Below, in pieces: positions 5,265 through 13,965 of a stretch of 38,007 nt of DNA. Origin of the DNA: CAJPPJ01 sp963536495 (lineage in GTDB: Bacteria; Bacillota_I; Bacilli_A; RF39; UBA660). Location of the stretch: NCBI GenBank assembly GCA_963536495.1, contig CAUTAF010000011.1, positions 1 to 38,007 of the forward strand, written 5' to 3'. The first letter of the stretch is position 1, and each line of letters opens with the position of its first letter. The notes beneath the pieces are model-generated. The model did not search any database and had not been told where the DNA came from. It worked only from the letters and a program-made list of their open reading frames with translations. Both the position numbers and the translations under genes were made by a program.

Positions 5265-6449
5265 TTAATTTACAAATCTATTCCACGCTATTGATTTAGA
5301 ACTAGTAACTGTATTAAATGCTTGATCTATTTGTCTTATTAGAATTCTAGCTTTACAACTAAGAGGACTATTTGAATATTTTAAAAATTCATTACCAGCA
5401 CTTATAGATGGTCTCATAAGTCTTGGAAAGAGTGTTGCTCTATCTTCTTTATAATTAATTTGCCCATAATCTGCAATAAAATATGCTGTTTGAGCATTAG
5501 TATATTTAAAACTTAGTGATGAATTAGGATTTCCATAAGCAAATCCAGCTGGATTACAAGTTACATATTCTGTTTCTGGTGTATTAGGATACATTTTAGT
5601 TTCAATATAATTATCAATATAATGTAATATTTCATGATGTAGAGTTTCTTCAAATAAATAACTACTTGTTGCTACACTTATAACTACATTACTTAAAAAT
5701 TCACTATCACTTAAACCATGTAATCCATTATCAATTTTATCCAAAAGATTAAGAGTAAGAGACATACCATTAGCATTAAATTCTTTAAAGAATCCTGCTG
5801 GATATAAAGATAAACTATAATTTACTGAATTTAATACTGTTTTTAATTTTTCTTCATCGTATATTGCAGTACCATTTCCTCTTCCTACCCTTGTTCTACT
5901 TTGATCTCTTACAGTAAATTTAACTCCATATCTAGAAGTCATATCTGCTATTTTTTCATCATTTAATTGTTTTTGAGTTTTTTCAACTGGCTTAGGTGTT
6001 GGTGGAGTTGTTGTTCCAGTACTTGGTTTATTAACTGGTGGAGTTGTTGTTCCAGTACTTGGTTTTGGTTGTTCTACTGGTTTATTAGCTTTCTTTCCTT
6101 CAATATTTGTTTTTGGTTTATCAAGTTCTTTTTTATTATTTGTTATTTCTTTTGTTTTTTTATTAGTTTCTTTAACTTGATTTTCTTCTTTTATTTCTCT
6201 TTGTTCTGAAGAAGTAGTTTTATTTTCCTCTTCTTTTGGTGTTTCTTCTTTTACTTCTTTATTATTTTCATTAGTATTTTTTGTTTTATTTTCACGATTT
6301 TCATTTTTTTCATTTATAGTAATATTATTATTTCCTTTATTATGTTTTTTTATATCTTTTTTAATAAATAAAAATATTATCGACATTGTTAATGTAATAA
6401 AACTAAAAAATGCTATTAATATAATTAAAAACTTTTTTTTATTTTCCAT
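5265..6449 (-). CDS. anchored extracellular zincin-like metalloprotease (putative)
   Basis: A protein of 394 residues from the ATG at 6449, which has AGAAGG 8 nt upstream; a longer frame to 6479 lacks a Shine-Dalgarno. Residues 7-29 form a membrane anchor, about 30-125 are a Lys/Glu/Asn/Thr low-complexity stalk, and 126-155 contain two tandem copies of KPSTGTTTPP. The C-terminal domain from about 160 holds HEILH (His272, Glu273, His276), a classic HExxH zinc motif, and downstream a YxxEDRATLF segment with Glu335. That is the spacing expected of a gluzincin third ligand, as in lethal-factor-like (ATLF) and Pro-Pro endopeptidase domains. It probably acts at the cell surface through a flexible stalk. 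The precise peptidase family is not certain. Confidence 0.8.
   Translation of the reverse strand: MENKKKFLIILIAFFSFITLTMSIIFLFIKKDIKKHNKGNNNITINEKNENRENKTKNTNENNKEVKEETPKEEENKTTSSEQREIKEENQVKETNKKTKEITNNKKELDKPKTNIEGKKANKPVEQPKPSTGTTTPPVNKPSTGTTTPPTPKPVEKTQKQLNDEKIADMTSRYGVKFTVRDQSRTRVGRGNGTAIYDEEKLKTVLNSVNYSLSLYPAGFFKEFNANGMSLTLNLLDKIDNGLHGLSDSEFLSNVVISVATSSYLFEETLHHEILHYIDNYIETKMYPNTPETEYVTCNPAGFAYGNPNSSLSFKYTNAQTAYFIADYGQINYKEDRATLFPRLMRPSISAGNEFLKYSNSPLSCKARILIRQIDQAFNTVTSSKSIAWNRFVN
6001..6065 (-). repeat. tandem 36-nt repeat in the stalk coding region
   Basis: A 29-nt stretch at 6001-6029 recurs identically at 6037-6065 (period 36 nt). It encodes the duplicated Pro/Thr-rich linker of the metalloprotease-like protein. 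Exact nucleotide identity suggests a recent slip or duplication, so repeat number may vary between strains. Confidence 0.8.
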
Positions 6450-6463
6450 AATCTCTACCTTCT

Positions 6464-6480
6464 TATGATAATATATCATA
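6464..6480 (-). promoter_or_regulatory. 17-bp palindrome upstream of the metalloprotease-like gene
   Basis: TATGATA-ATA-TATCATA is a perfect 7-bp dyad with a 3-bp centre, located just before the ribosome binding site. It could be an operator or a small 5' UTR hairpin; nothing further supports either. Confidence 0.35.
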
Positions 6481-6545
6481 AAGATTTTAATAATACTATT
6501 TATCTAATTGTTTTCATTATTACTTTACTGTAATTTTTAAAATAT

Positions 6546-6570
6546 AAAAACACATTATTAATGTGTTTTC
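6546..6570 (-). terminator. terminator at the end of the secretion operon
   Basis: AAAACACATTA (6547-6557) and TAATGTGTTTT (6559-6569) form a near-perfect inverted repeat, followed on the minus strand by T-rich sequence. The stop codon of the last gene (6560-6558) lies in the centre. Confidence 0.7.
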
Positions 6571-7232
6571 TTCTTAACTATATTATCTTTATTTTTATAA
6601 ATAGAATTACTATCTATACATCCTCTTACACTAGATAAAGGATAAATATTAGTATTTCTTCCTATAATAGTACCTGGATTTAATATTGCTCCACATCCTA
6701 CTTCTACAAAATCTCCTACTATAGCACCTAATTTTCTTAAGTTCGTATTATATTCTTCATCTTCTAAATGAAGTACTACATTTGTTTTATCACTTTTTAA
6801 ATTAGATGTTATACTAGAAGCTCCTAAATGAGCTTTATATCCTATTATAGAATCTCCTACATAACTAAAATGCGGTATTTGTGCATCATTAAATATTATA
6901 GAGTTTTTAAATTCACAAGAATTCCCCGCTACTACATTTTTACCAATTATAACATTTCCTCTAAAGAATGCTCCAGGTCTTATATCAGCATTTTCACAAA
7001 TAATAAGAGGTCCATTTAATGTAACTGTACTTGTTATATTAACTGATTTATGAATCCATATATCATCGTTTATCTTATTATATTCTTCACCTAACCTAGA
7101 ACCTAACTCTATTATAAAACTAGATATATCTTTTAATACTTCAAAAGGATATACATATTTTTCAAATAAAGACTTTGCTATAGTTTCATCAATATCTAAT
7201 AATTTTTCTATCTTAATATCTTCTTTTTTCAT
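6558..7232 (-). CDS. left-handed beta-helix (hexapeptide-repeat) protein, GlmU/transferase-like
   Basis: A 224-residue protein. About 55 N-terminal residues are helical (MKKEDIKIEKLLDIDE...), followed by imperfect hexapeptide repeats from about 58 to 205 with the typical [LIV]GxxxxI rhythm (ADIRPGAFFRGNVIIGKN, SYVGDSIIGYKAHLGA, DFVEVGCGAILNPGTIIG). This is the fold of acyltransferases and the GlmU C-terminal domain. No nucleotidyltransferase domain is present, so it is a stand-alone domain of the kind often labelled UDP-GlcNAc pyrophosphorylase-related; the substrate is unknown. It is the last gene of the operon, 3 nt after the stop of the 405-residue gene. Confidence 0.85.
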   Translation of the reverse strand: MKKEDIKIEKLLDIDETIAKSLFEKYVYPFEVLKDISSFIIELGSRLGEEYNKINDDIWIHKSVNITSTVTLNGPLIICENADIRPGAFFRGNVIIGKNVVAGNSCEFKNSIIFNDAQIPHFSYVGDSIIGYKAHLGASSITSNLKSDKTNVVLHLEDEEYNTNLRKLGAIVGDFVEVGCGAILNPGTIIGRNTNIYPLSSVRGCIDSNSIYKNKDNIVKKKTH

Positions 7233-7235
7233 ATC

Positions 7236-8453
7236 TTACATTTCTTCTTTATAATAAGCATTTACTATATTTTTAAAATTATAAATAAATTCATTATTCT
7301 TTATTACTTCTTTAATACCATATCTATTTTTCTTATAAACTATATCATTTTTAATAAAATAAATACTTCCATTACTTATAACTGCATCTTTTATATCTTG
7401 ATCACTATATAAAAGTATTTTATTATTTATATCTTTTTTACTTACTTGGTAAAACTTCCAATCTTTAGTTATAAAATAATAATTTCTTGCATTTTGATAA
7501 ACCTTAATATAATCATATTTATTTAATGCTTTATATTTTCTCACAGGAAATAGCACCTTATTTGTTATAAAATCATTAATATTTTTATCAATCCAATTTT
7601 TTCCATCAAAATATTTAGCATCCATTTTCTCCATTACAGATCTATATGGATCTATAACATACTGTGTATCATCTGTTCTATTTACTAAATATAGTTTGTT
7701 ATCTACTATTCCCTGTACATATAAAGTCTTTGATGATGGATAATCAAAATTAAAATAACTATGGGTATTTTTTCTAACATCTATTATTTTAAATCCATCT
7801 ATTAAATCATCTTCAGTATATTGAGGAAATATTAAATAATTATTTATCATATATGAAAGTTCATTATAATAAATATCTTTATTATTTGTAGTAAAATAAT
7901 TTTTCTTATATCCTTTAGTAGATAATTCTGCTATATAGTGATATTTATATATATAAATAAATTCATTATCTTCTATATTTTTATAATAAAAATTATTTTT
8001 TTCATCTACTACATCACTTTTATTATAAAGTTCACTATCTACATAATTATTAAAAGATTTAATATTTATTATGTTATTTACTAATACTTGATCTACTTGT
8101 TCATGATTTTGATAACATCTTACATAATTATATTTAACTTGTTTTAAAAATTTTAACATTACACAAATAACATTATCTTTTTCTTTTATTTCAATATCTT
8201 GTACTATTTTCTTTTGATGATTAAAAAAATTACTTATATCATAATTAAATACTTTATTTCTATATTCTAGGTTAATAGAATAAAAATCATCTTCCTTAGT
8301 TTTTTCATATATTTCATTTATTTTAATCTTCTCACTATTTTTAATCATTTCATATCTTATATCGTGATGATTATAAAATATACCTATTAAGTATTGAATA
8401 ATTAAAAATAATAAAGATAATATAATTGCAGTATAAAATGCTTTTTTTATCAT
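7236..8453 (-). CDS. membrane-anchored extracellular protein of unknown function
   Basis: A 405-residue protein with an N-terminal signal anchor (about residues 5-27) and a long Tyr/Asn/Lys/Asp-rich external part. The last 150 residues contain repeating short strands such as YYFITKDWKFYQVSKKD, ILLYSDQDIKDAVISNGSIYFIKND and IVYKKNRYGIKEVIKNN, suggesting a beta-propeller-like or repeat beta domain. No enzyme motif is seen. The start has a good Shine-Dalgarno (AGAGGA). It lies 12 nt downstream of the nuclease gene and 3 nt upstream of the hexapeptide protein, so it belongs to the same transcript as the type IV secretion genes and may be a surface partner of that system. Confidence 0.75.
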   Translation of the reverse strand: MIKKAFYTAIILSLLFLIIQYLIGIFYNHHDIRYEMIKNSEKIKINEIYEKTKEDDFYSINLEYRNKVFNYDISNFFNHQKKIVQDIEIKEKDNVICVMLKFLKQVKYNYVRCYQNHEQVDQVLVNNIINIKSFNNYVDSELYNKSDVVDEKNNFYYKNIEDNEFIYIYKYHYIAELSTKGYKKNYFTTNNKDIYYNELSYMINNYLIFPQYTEDDLIDGFKIIDVRKNTHSYFNFDYPSSKTLYVQGIVDNKLYLVNRTDDTQYVIDPYRSVMEKMDAKYFDGKNWIDKNINDFITNKVLFPVRKYKALNKYDYIKVYQNARNYYFITKDWKFYQVSKKDINNKILLYSDQDIKDAVISNGSIYFIKNDIVYKKNRYGIKEVIKNNEFIYNFKNIVNAYYKEEM

Positions 8454-8465
8454 TATTCGTCCTCT

Positions 8466-9077
8466 TTATCTAAAATTAAATAATTTAGATATTTGTGATA
8501 GTAATTTAGCTACTTCTTCTAATGTTTTTATTATAGAATCTAAAATATTTTTATTATTAGTCTTTTTATCGCTAGTAGTTTCTTTTTGCCATAGACCTAT
8601 TTTTTCTTTTTTAGCAATAGTTTCTAATTCTTTTAATTCATCTAGATATTTATATTTACCATAAACATATTCTACTTTTGCATATCCGTTTTCTACTAAA
8701 TCTTTTTGAAGTAGTTTATCATCTAAAAAAACCCATCCTAGTTTTCTACCATATCTATCACTTTTATCACTATTTTTATCATATTCTATTTCAATAGTTT
8801 TAGCTTTTTCTAATCTATCACAAGTATATTTACTTGCTTCTTTTCCGTAAAACTCTACACCCTTTTTAGGACTTTTAGTTTCAGGTGTATTTACTGCTAA
8901 AAATCTTAATGTAAATACTTTATTATTTCTTTCAAATTTAGCAGTATCACCATCTACACATTTTGCAAATTTTACTTTTTCTTTAGTATTAGCAAACACT
9001 ATTAAAGGAAAAATTAAAAAGAATATTAAACTCTTTTTAATTATCGAAAAAATCATCAAAGAAATCGTCTTCTTCAT
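8466..9077 (-). CDS. secreted staphylococcal-type thermonuclease
   Basis: A 203-residue protein. Residues 1-29 form a signal peptide (KKSLIFFLIFPLIVFAN). The SNase domain (about 34-165) is very close to the classical enzyme: VDGDTAKF (Asp42, Asp44), LRFLAVNTPETKSP (Arg58, Glu66), YGKEASKYT, and DRYGRKLG with Arg111. Arg58, Glu66 and Arg111 correspond to the catalytic Arg35, Glu43 and Arg87; the usual Asp40 calcium ligand is Asn here. It should cut extracellular DNA and RNA. After the domain there is a short linker and a hydrophobic helix with ILDSIIKTLEEVAKLLSQI. The start at 9077 overlaps virD4 by 41 nt and has GAGG 9 nt upstream; 9056 is an alternative. Coupling to virD4 ties it to the secretion system. 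Confidence 0.93.
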   Translation of the reverse strand: MKKTISLMIFSIIKKSLIFFLIFPLIVFANTKEKVKFAKCVDGDTAKFERNNKVFTLRFLAVNTPETKSPKKGVEFYGKEASKYTCDRLEKAKTIEIEYDKNSDKSDRYGRKLGWVFLDDKLLQKDLVENGYAKVEYVYGKYKYLDELKELETIAKKEKIGLWQKETTSDKKTNNKNILDSIIKTLEEVAKLLSQISKLFNFR

Positions 9078-11151
9078 TACTTAAAACCTCATTTACTTCT
9101 TTTTCTATCTTCTTAGCATCTATAGAATTTTCTATATTATTAGAAACATTTAAAGGAACTTCTATTTTTTCTAATTTGATATCTGGTTTAAGCATATTTT
9201 TCTTCTTTTCTTCTAATTCTAACAATTCTATTTCTTCTTCTATTTTAGAAATCATTGAATCAACTTCATCAAGTTCCTTTTTCTTTTCTTCAACATTTGA
9301 CTTTAATCTATCTTCTTGTTCTAATTTAGCTAATTCTTTTGCTACATCAAAATCTTTTAAGAAATTATTATAATTGTTTTCTTTTTCAAAAAAACTTGGT
9401 TTTTTAAATTCACTCTCTTGAAATAATGAATTTGTAATATTTTCTCTTTTTGATTCTCTTAAGTTTTTTACATAAGCTTTTAAATCAAATACTTTTAATT
9501 CTTTCTTTTCGTGTATCGGATAATCCATTAATTCAAATGTTCTTCCCCAGTCCATTTTAAAATTAGGTGTTAAAGATGTTTTAAAAGCATCAAATCTATG
9601 TCTTTTAACTATAACATCAAATTCTTTTAACTTTTGTAAATCACTTACTGTAACTAAAGGAGTTGATGCTGTCTTATCATCTTTTTTACTTTTTACTTCT
9701 CCACACATCTTAGATATTTCTTCTAATGCTTGTAGTTCGGTTGTAAGTAAATAAACTAAGTTACCACAGTTACCTTTAATAGTTTCTGCTATTTCTTTTC
9801 CATAAACTTGATTTAATTGAGCAAAGTTTTGAATAATAAAAGTAAGTCTTATTTGTCTACTTCTTGCTGCAGTAATCATACTAGTAACATCTTTTAATTG
9901 TGGCATATTAGCAAACTCATCTAATAAAAAGTTAGTTCTAACTGGAAGTTGTCCCCCATTTTCAAATGCTACATCTATTAATTTTTCATAACATTGTTTT
10001 ACAAATATTGTAGTCAAAGCATGATATGTATTTTTTTCATCGTGAACTATTATAAATACAGCAGTTGGTTTTCTTCCGATATCACCCATATTAAAATCAC
10101 TACGAGATAACATTTCACTTAAATTTTCTCTAGTAGTAAATATTTTTAATTTTTGTTTAAACATAGAAACTATACTACCTTTAGTTTCACTTGGAGCATT
10201 AACTGTTCCAGATAAGTTTCCATAAATACTAGATGTTTTATCTTTAGAGTTCATATACTCTTTTAAAGCTTGAACCCCTTCAACTTTTTCTTCACCAACT
10301 GAATCCATATATGCTACAGAATTAATATTTATTTCACCAGGTTTTCCATCTTCAAATAAACTTTCTACAAGACCAGCAAAATAGTCTCCTGCTGTATTTC
10401 CCCAAAAAGCATCATCTGTTTTTTCTTCATGTAACATATTAGCTGCTAAGTCATCTACTAGCTCAGTTGCTTTATCTTTATTACCACTTTTATATAGTTC
10501 ATATGGAAGATCAAGTGGATTCCAACAATTACCTCTTTGAGGATTTCTAAAGTTTAATACAATTATATTATATCCCCTTGCTTTAAGTAATCTTCCTGTC
10601 TTTTCATATATTTCCCCTTTAGGGTCAGTAATTATCATAGATTCTCTTTTTTTAGCAAGAAGTTTTACCATAGGTAATATTACACATTCAGTCTTACCAC
10701 TTCCTGTAGTACCAATTACTAAGTTATGAAAATTAGTATTATCTACATAACATTCATCTTTATTCATAATAAGAGGAATACCCGCTACATCTGCATCTCT
10801 TGCTTTTGGATCAACTCTTTTTAAAGCTTGTTTAAAGTCATTTTCTTTTACCCATTTAGAATATCCAGAAGTTTGTTTAGCTCCTATTTCAAAACCAAAA
10901 CCTTTTTCTCTTTCAAAAAAAGTCTTTTCCACCATTACAAATGTTGCAATTATAACTATAAAAGTAATAGTTAATGTCGTAAATAAAAGTGGAGGTAACA
11001 TACCAGGAAATGGATTTATACCTATTAACATATTTTCACTTGCTAGTGAATGAATATTTCCAACTCCTATTGAAACAATTAAAAACAAAAATAAAGAAAA
11101 GATTAAAAATTTCATTATATCTTTTTCTTCTGCCTTAAATTTTAATTTCAT
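9037..11151 (-). CDS. virD4: type IV secretion coupling ATPase, VirD4/TraG family
   Basis: A 704-residue protein. Two N-terminal membrane helices (about 13-32 and 53-75) anchor a cytoplasmic ATPase. Walker A is GTTGSGKT at 147-154, followed by ITDPKGEIYEKTG, a hallmark of TraG/VirD4. Walker B is FLLDE at 408-412 with the family signature DEFANMPQL, and a QNFAQL motif comes after. The C-terminal 120 residues are a Lys/Glu coiled coil ending in an acidic DDFFDDFFDN tail, plausibly a substrate- or partner-binding tail. Coupling proteins bring DNA or protein substrates to the channel. The ATG overlaps the previous stop (TAATG) and AGGAG is 9 nt upstream. No relaxase gene is found nearby, so the substrate is unknown. 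Confidence 0.95.
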   Translation of the reverse strand: MKLKFKAEEKDIMKFLIFSLFLFLIVSIGVGNIHSLASENMLIGINPFPGMLPPLLFTTLTITFIVIIATFVMVEKTFFEREKGFGFEIGAKQTSGYSKWVKENDFKQALKRVDPKARDADVAGIPLIMNKDECYVDNTNFHNLVIGTTGSGKTECVILPMVKLLAKKRESMIITDPKGEIYEKTGRLLKARGYNIIVLNFRNPQRGNCWNPLDLPYELYKSGNKDKATELVDDLAANMLHEEKTDDAFWGNTAGDYFAGLVESLFEDGKPGEININSVAYMDSVGEEKVEGVQALKEYMNSKDKTSSIYGNLSGTVNAPSETKGSIVSMFKQKLKIFTTRENLSEMLSRSDFNMGDIGRKPTAVFIIVHDEKNTYHALTTIFVKQCYEKLIDVAFENGGQLPVRTNFLLDEFANMPQLKDVTSMITAARSRQIRLTFIIQNFAQLNQVYGKEIAETIKGNCGNLVYLLTTELQALEEISKMCGEVKSKKDDKTASTPLVTVSDLQKLKEFDVIVKRHRFDAFKTSLTPNFKMDWGRTFELMDYPIHEKKELKVFDLKAYVKNLRESKRENITNSLFQESEFKKPSFFEKENNYNNFLKDFDVAKELAKLEQEDRLKSNVEEKKKELDEVDSMISKIEEEIELLELEEKKKNMLKPDIKLEKIEVPLNVSNNIENSIDAKKIEKEVNEVLSNEEDDFFDDFFDN

Positions 11152-12143
11152 TAACCATTCTCCTTTTTCTTATCTTTATCATAAAGTTCTAAATTATCTC
11201 TATATTTATATATATGAGTCAAAAGTTCATCTTTTGTTTTTTCTTTATTTGTCGAATCTTTAAACTTATCTTTATAATATTCTTCTAAAAATATTGAATC
11301 TATCATATTCCAATAAAATATAGATCCACTGTTATTATTCAATAAATCACCTTTTTTGGTATCTATATTATATTTAACTATATCAACATTTAAACTACAA
11401 TTAAAGTTTCTTTCATTTTTTATAATTTCATCTATATTATTAGATTTATTTTCATCATTTCCTGCTATTTGTCTTTTATTATTACTAAACAAAGAACATT
11501 TTGTACTTCTTTCAAGTTGAAAAGAAGCAAGTATATTAGCATACTTTTCATTTAATACTTCATTTATTTGTTTATTTTCTATACTATCTGAAGGATTATT
11601 ACTATAAAAAGAGGGATCTTTATCTAGAAGAAGTACTGCAAGAAGTAGATATTTATCTACATCTACATTATAGTCTTTTTTATATTTATTTACTACATTA
11701 TCAACGATAGTATATATTTTATTAGTAGTAGATATTTCTGTATTATTAGAATCTATCTTAATATTAGAAGCACTACCAATTAAAACAATTAATAAAGGTA
11801 TAAAAAATAATAATAAAATAGCAATTAAAATAGGTACAAAAAGTTTAAACTTAGCTAAAGTACTTACTACATTTACTGCTGTTTTAGCTTTATCTATTTT
11901 ATTTTTCAAATTACTTATATTATATCCTGTTGGATATGTATAAGTAGATTTAGATAAATTTTTCTCCTCTTCTAACTCTTTTTCTTCTAAGTCCTTTTCT
12001 TCTTCATCTTTTATACCATATTTTTCTATTAAGTTACTACTAGTTGGCATAGTAACTTTTCTTTGTAATTTTTCTTTATCTATATTAGATGATTTAGAAA
12101 AAGAAGAGTAGCTATTTACTCTTTTTTTTAATTTCTCATCCAT
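11151..12143 (-). CDS. bitopic T4SS-associated protein (position of the wall-hydrolase subunit)
   Basis: A 330-residue protein. Residues 1-100 are a charged cytoplasmic region, about 101-123 form one membrane helix (LFVPILIAILLLFFIPLLIV), and the rest is external. The order VirB4, this gene, VirD4 matches the place where Gram-positive conjugation operons carry a peptidoglycan hydrolase (lysozyme-like plus CHAP/NlpC). The external part has a segment, YNVDVDKYLLLAVLLLDKDPSFY, that recalls the first helices of lytic transglycosylases, yet I see no catalytic Glu in the expected place and no CHAP Cys/His motif. It may be a degenerate or structural VirB1/VirB8-like subunit. It overlaps virD4 by one base. 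Function is inferred from position only. Confidence 0.7.
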   Translation of the reverse strand: MDEKLKKRVNSYSSFSKSSNIDKEKLQRKVTMPTSSNLIEKYGIKDEEEKDLEEKELEEEKNLSKSTYTYPTGYNISNLKNKIDKAKTAVNVVSTLAKFKLFVPILIAILLLFFIPLLIVLIGSASNIKIDSNNTEISTTNKIYTIVDNVVNKYKKDYNVDVDKYLLLAVLLLDKDPSFYSNNPSDSIENKQINEVLNEKYANILASFQLERSTKCSLFSNNKRQIAGNDENKSNNIDEIIKNERNFNCSLNVDIVKYNIDTKKGDLLNNNSGSIFYWNMIDSIFLEEYYKDKFKDSTNKEKTKDELLTHIYKYRDNLELYDKDKKKENG

Positions 12144-12165
12144 AACTACCCTCCTTTAACTATAA

Positions 12166-13965
12166 CTATAGTCCTCCACCAGATCCAAACGAAGATAACT
12201 CTTCTGGTGTTGCTATAACGTTTATTCTCATTCTTCTATTACCACAAACAAATAACGCTTCCCCTTGAGAATAAGTCTTAATACTTTCTTTTTCATTATC
12301 ATTTAAATCGATAAGTTTAGCTAAATCTTCTGCTGCTTGTTTCTTAAGACCCATTATTAAATAATAAGATGCATTATCAAATATTGCTTTACCTTGTGTT
12401 ATTAAATTAGGATCTGCAAAATCACTTGGTTGTTGTGTAATAATTATAGTTCCTGTTGAATATTTTCTTGCACGACGTTGAACTTGAGCAAGGAATGCTG
12501 CTCCTAAATTATTCTTTTCACTTAGTAATACGTGAGCTTCATCAACCATTAAAATAGTATCTCTATTTCTATTTAAACATAATCCCCATGCATATTTTAA
12601 AACATTGAAGAATAATGCATTTTTAACATTGTTTTCAGCATTCATTAACTCTTTAATATTAAATGTAATAAAGTCAGAATTATGTGCAATTGTCGTCTTA
12701 CCATCAAAATAATATCTAAGTTCATTAACTAAAGGTCTTATTTTAAGTTCAAGTTTTTCCATCATATCTCTTTCGTGAGTATGATCTGTCATAGCCATCA
12801 TTCTACCTTTTATAGTTGTATATACATCTGAGAATGTTGGATAATCATTTGCTGTATAGTTATAGAAATTTGTAGTATTAAAATCTATTCCAAATCTTCT
12901 ATATGTATCTTGTACTACTTCAGAAAATAGTGTTAACGTATCATCTTCCATAGATGGATCATAATACTTCATAAATGCTTTTAAGAATTGTATTGTTCCA
13001 GTTAATATAGAATTTCCTAAAGAAGTACTATCCTTCATATCTTCTTCATCATAATCAATTACTATTTGAAGTGGATTAATCATTCCAAATTCTCCACCTT
13101 TACCTAAGTCAATCGTATCTCCACCATATAACTTAGTCATTTCTTTAAGTTCATTTTCAGGATCAATTGCAACTATTTGACAAGAATTTCTAATATGTGT
13201 TCTAAGTAATAACTTGGCTGCTGTAGATTTACCAGAACCAGTAGTACCTAACATAATCATATTAGCATTATTTCTATTATTTTCTTTTCTTAATTTATAT
13301 AAGAATTGATTAAATAAAATAACTCCTCCAGAAAAATCTACTCCAAGTAAACATGAATCTCCTGGATCTTTAATACTATCAAAGATAAACGGATACATTG
13401 CTGCAATCGTTACTGAAGGAATCGGTGTTCCTACTCTTTCTTCTATAGAAGATGCTGGAAATAACGGTAACATTGATTTAAACACTCTTTCTTGCTCGAA
13501 TCTAATAGATACTGCTTTCATTTCCATTGCTTCTAAGTAGTTCTTAACTTGAACTTTTTTAAGTTCAAGTTCTTCCTTAGTATCTGCAGTAATCATTATA
13601 TGCATTTGAAAATCAAATATTCTAGCATTTGAACTAGCAAGCATATTAACAAAATATTCAAGAGATTCAAAATCAAGTCTTATTCTTTCTTGAGTAGTTT
13701 TATCTTTTTCATTTTGATATAGATTTTTTAACTCTGCTATTTGCTTATTAAGCATTTTTCTAATAGATAGAAATGGTACAGGAATATGTTTAACTACTAT
13801 TTTTATTCCAGACATAGTTGTAAGTGTCGATAAATAACCTGGGGAAATAAAATTAGGAAAAGATATTACTGTAAGTATAGTTGCATATTTATCACTTATA
13901 AAGAAATCACTTGGATAAAATTGTAATCCCTTAGGTGCAAGTTCTGCTCTTAATCTTGTACTCAT
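12166..13965 (-). CDS. virB4: type IV secretion ATPase VirB4 (main part)
   Basis: A 599-residue protein. The N-terminal 225 residues are the VirB4 pre-ATPase region (PKGLQFYPSDFF, ILTVISFPNFISPGYL). Walker A is GTTGSGKS at 240-247, Walker B is ILMVDEAHVLL starting at about 471, and the later QRRARKYSTGTIIITQQP segment is typical of VirB4/TraE ATPases. VirB4 energises assembly and transport at the inner face of the channel. The ATG overlaps the TGA of the upstream gene (ATGA), so translation is coupled. Compared with full-length VirB4 proteins, the first 150-200 residues are missing here and appear to be encoded by the upstream gene, so the protein seems to be split in two. Confidence 0.95.
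   Translation of the reverse strand: MSTRLRAELAPKGLQFYPSDFFISDKYATILTVISFPNFISPGYLSTLTTMSGIKIVVKHIPVPFLSIRKMLNKQIAELKNLYQNEKDKTTQERIRLDFESLEYFVNMLASSNARIFDFQMHIMITADTKEELELKKVQVKNYLEAMEMKAVSIRFEQERVFKSMLPLFPASSIEERVGTPIPSVTIAAMYPFIFDSIKDPGDSCLLGVDFSGGVILFNQFLYKLRKENNRNNANMIMLGTTGSGKSTAAKLLLRTHIRNSCQIVAIDPENELKEMTKLYGGDTIDLGKGGEFGMINPLQIVIDYDEEDMKDSTSLGNSILTGTIQFLKAFMKYYDPSMEDDTLTLFSEVVQDTYRRFGIDFNTTNFYNYTANDYPTFSDVYTTIKGRMMAMTDHTHERDMMEKLELKIRPLVNELRYYFDGKTTIAHNSDFITFNIKELMNAENNVKNALFFNVLKYAWGLCLNRNRDTILMVDEAHVLLSEKNNLGAAFLAQVQRRARKYSTGTIIITQQPSDFADPNLITQGKAIFDNASYYLIMGLKKQAAEDLAKLIDLNDNEKESIKTYSQGEALFVCGNRRMRINVIATPEELSSFGSGGGL

Noticed and set aside
6001..6065. Short tandem repeat as a possible CRISPR or regulatory array
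   Set aside because: Only two units, in frame, encoding a Pro/Thr linker.
5967..6209. Plus-strand open frame rich in Trp, Cys, Phe and Ser
   Set aside because: It is the antisense of the Pro/Thr/Lys-rich stalk of the metalloprotease-like gene; its odd composition follows from that and there is no ribosome site.
9176..9373. Plus-strand Ser/Phe-rich open frame
   Set aside because: Antisense of the Glu/Lys coiled-coil tail of VirD4; low complexity and no start signals.
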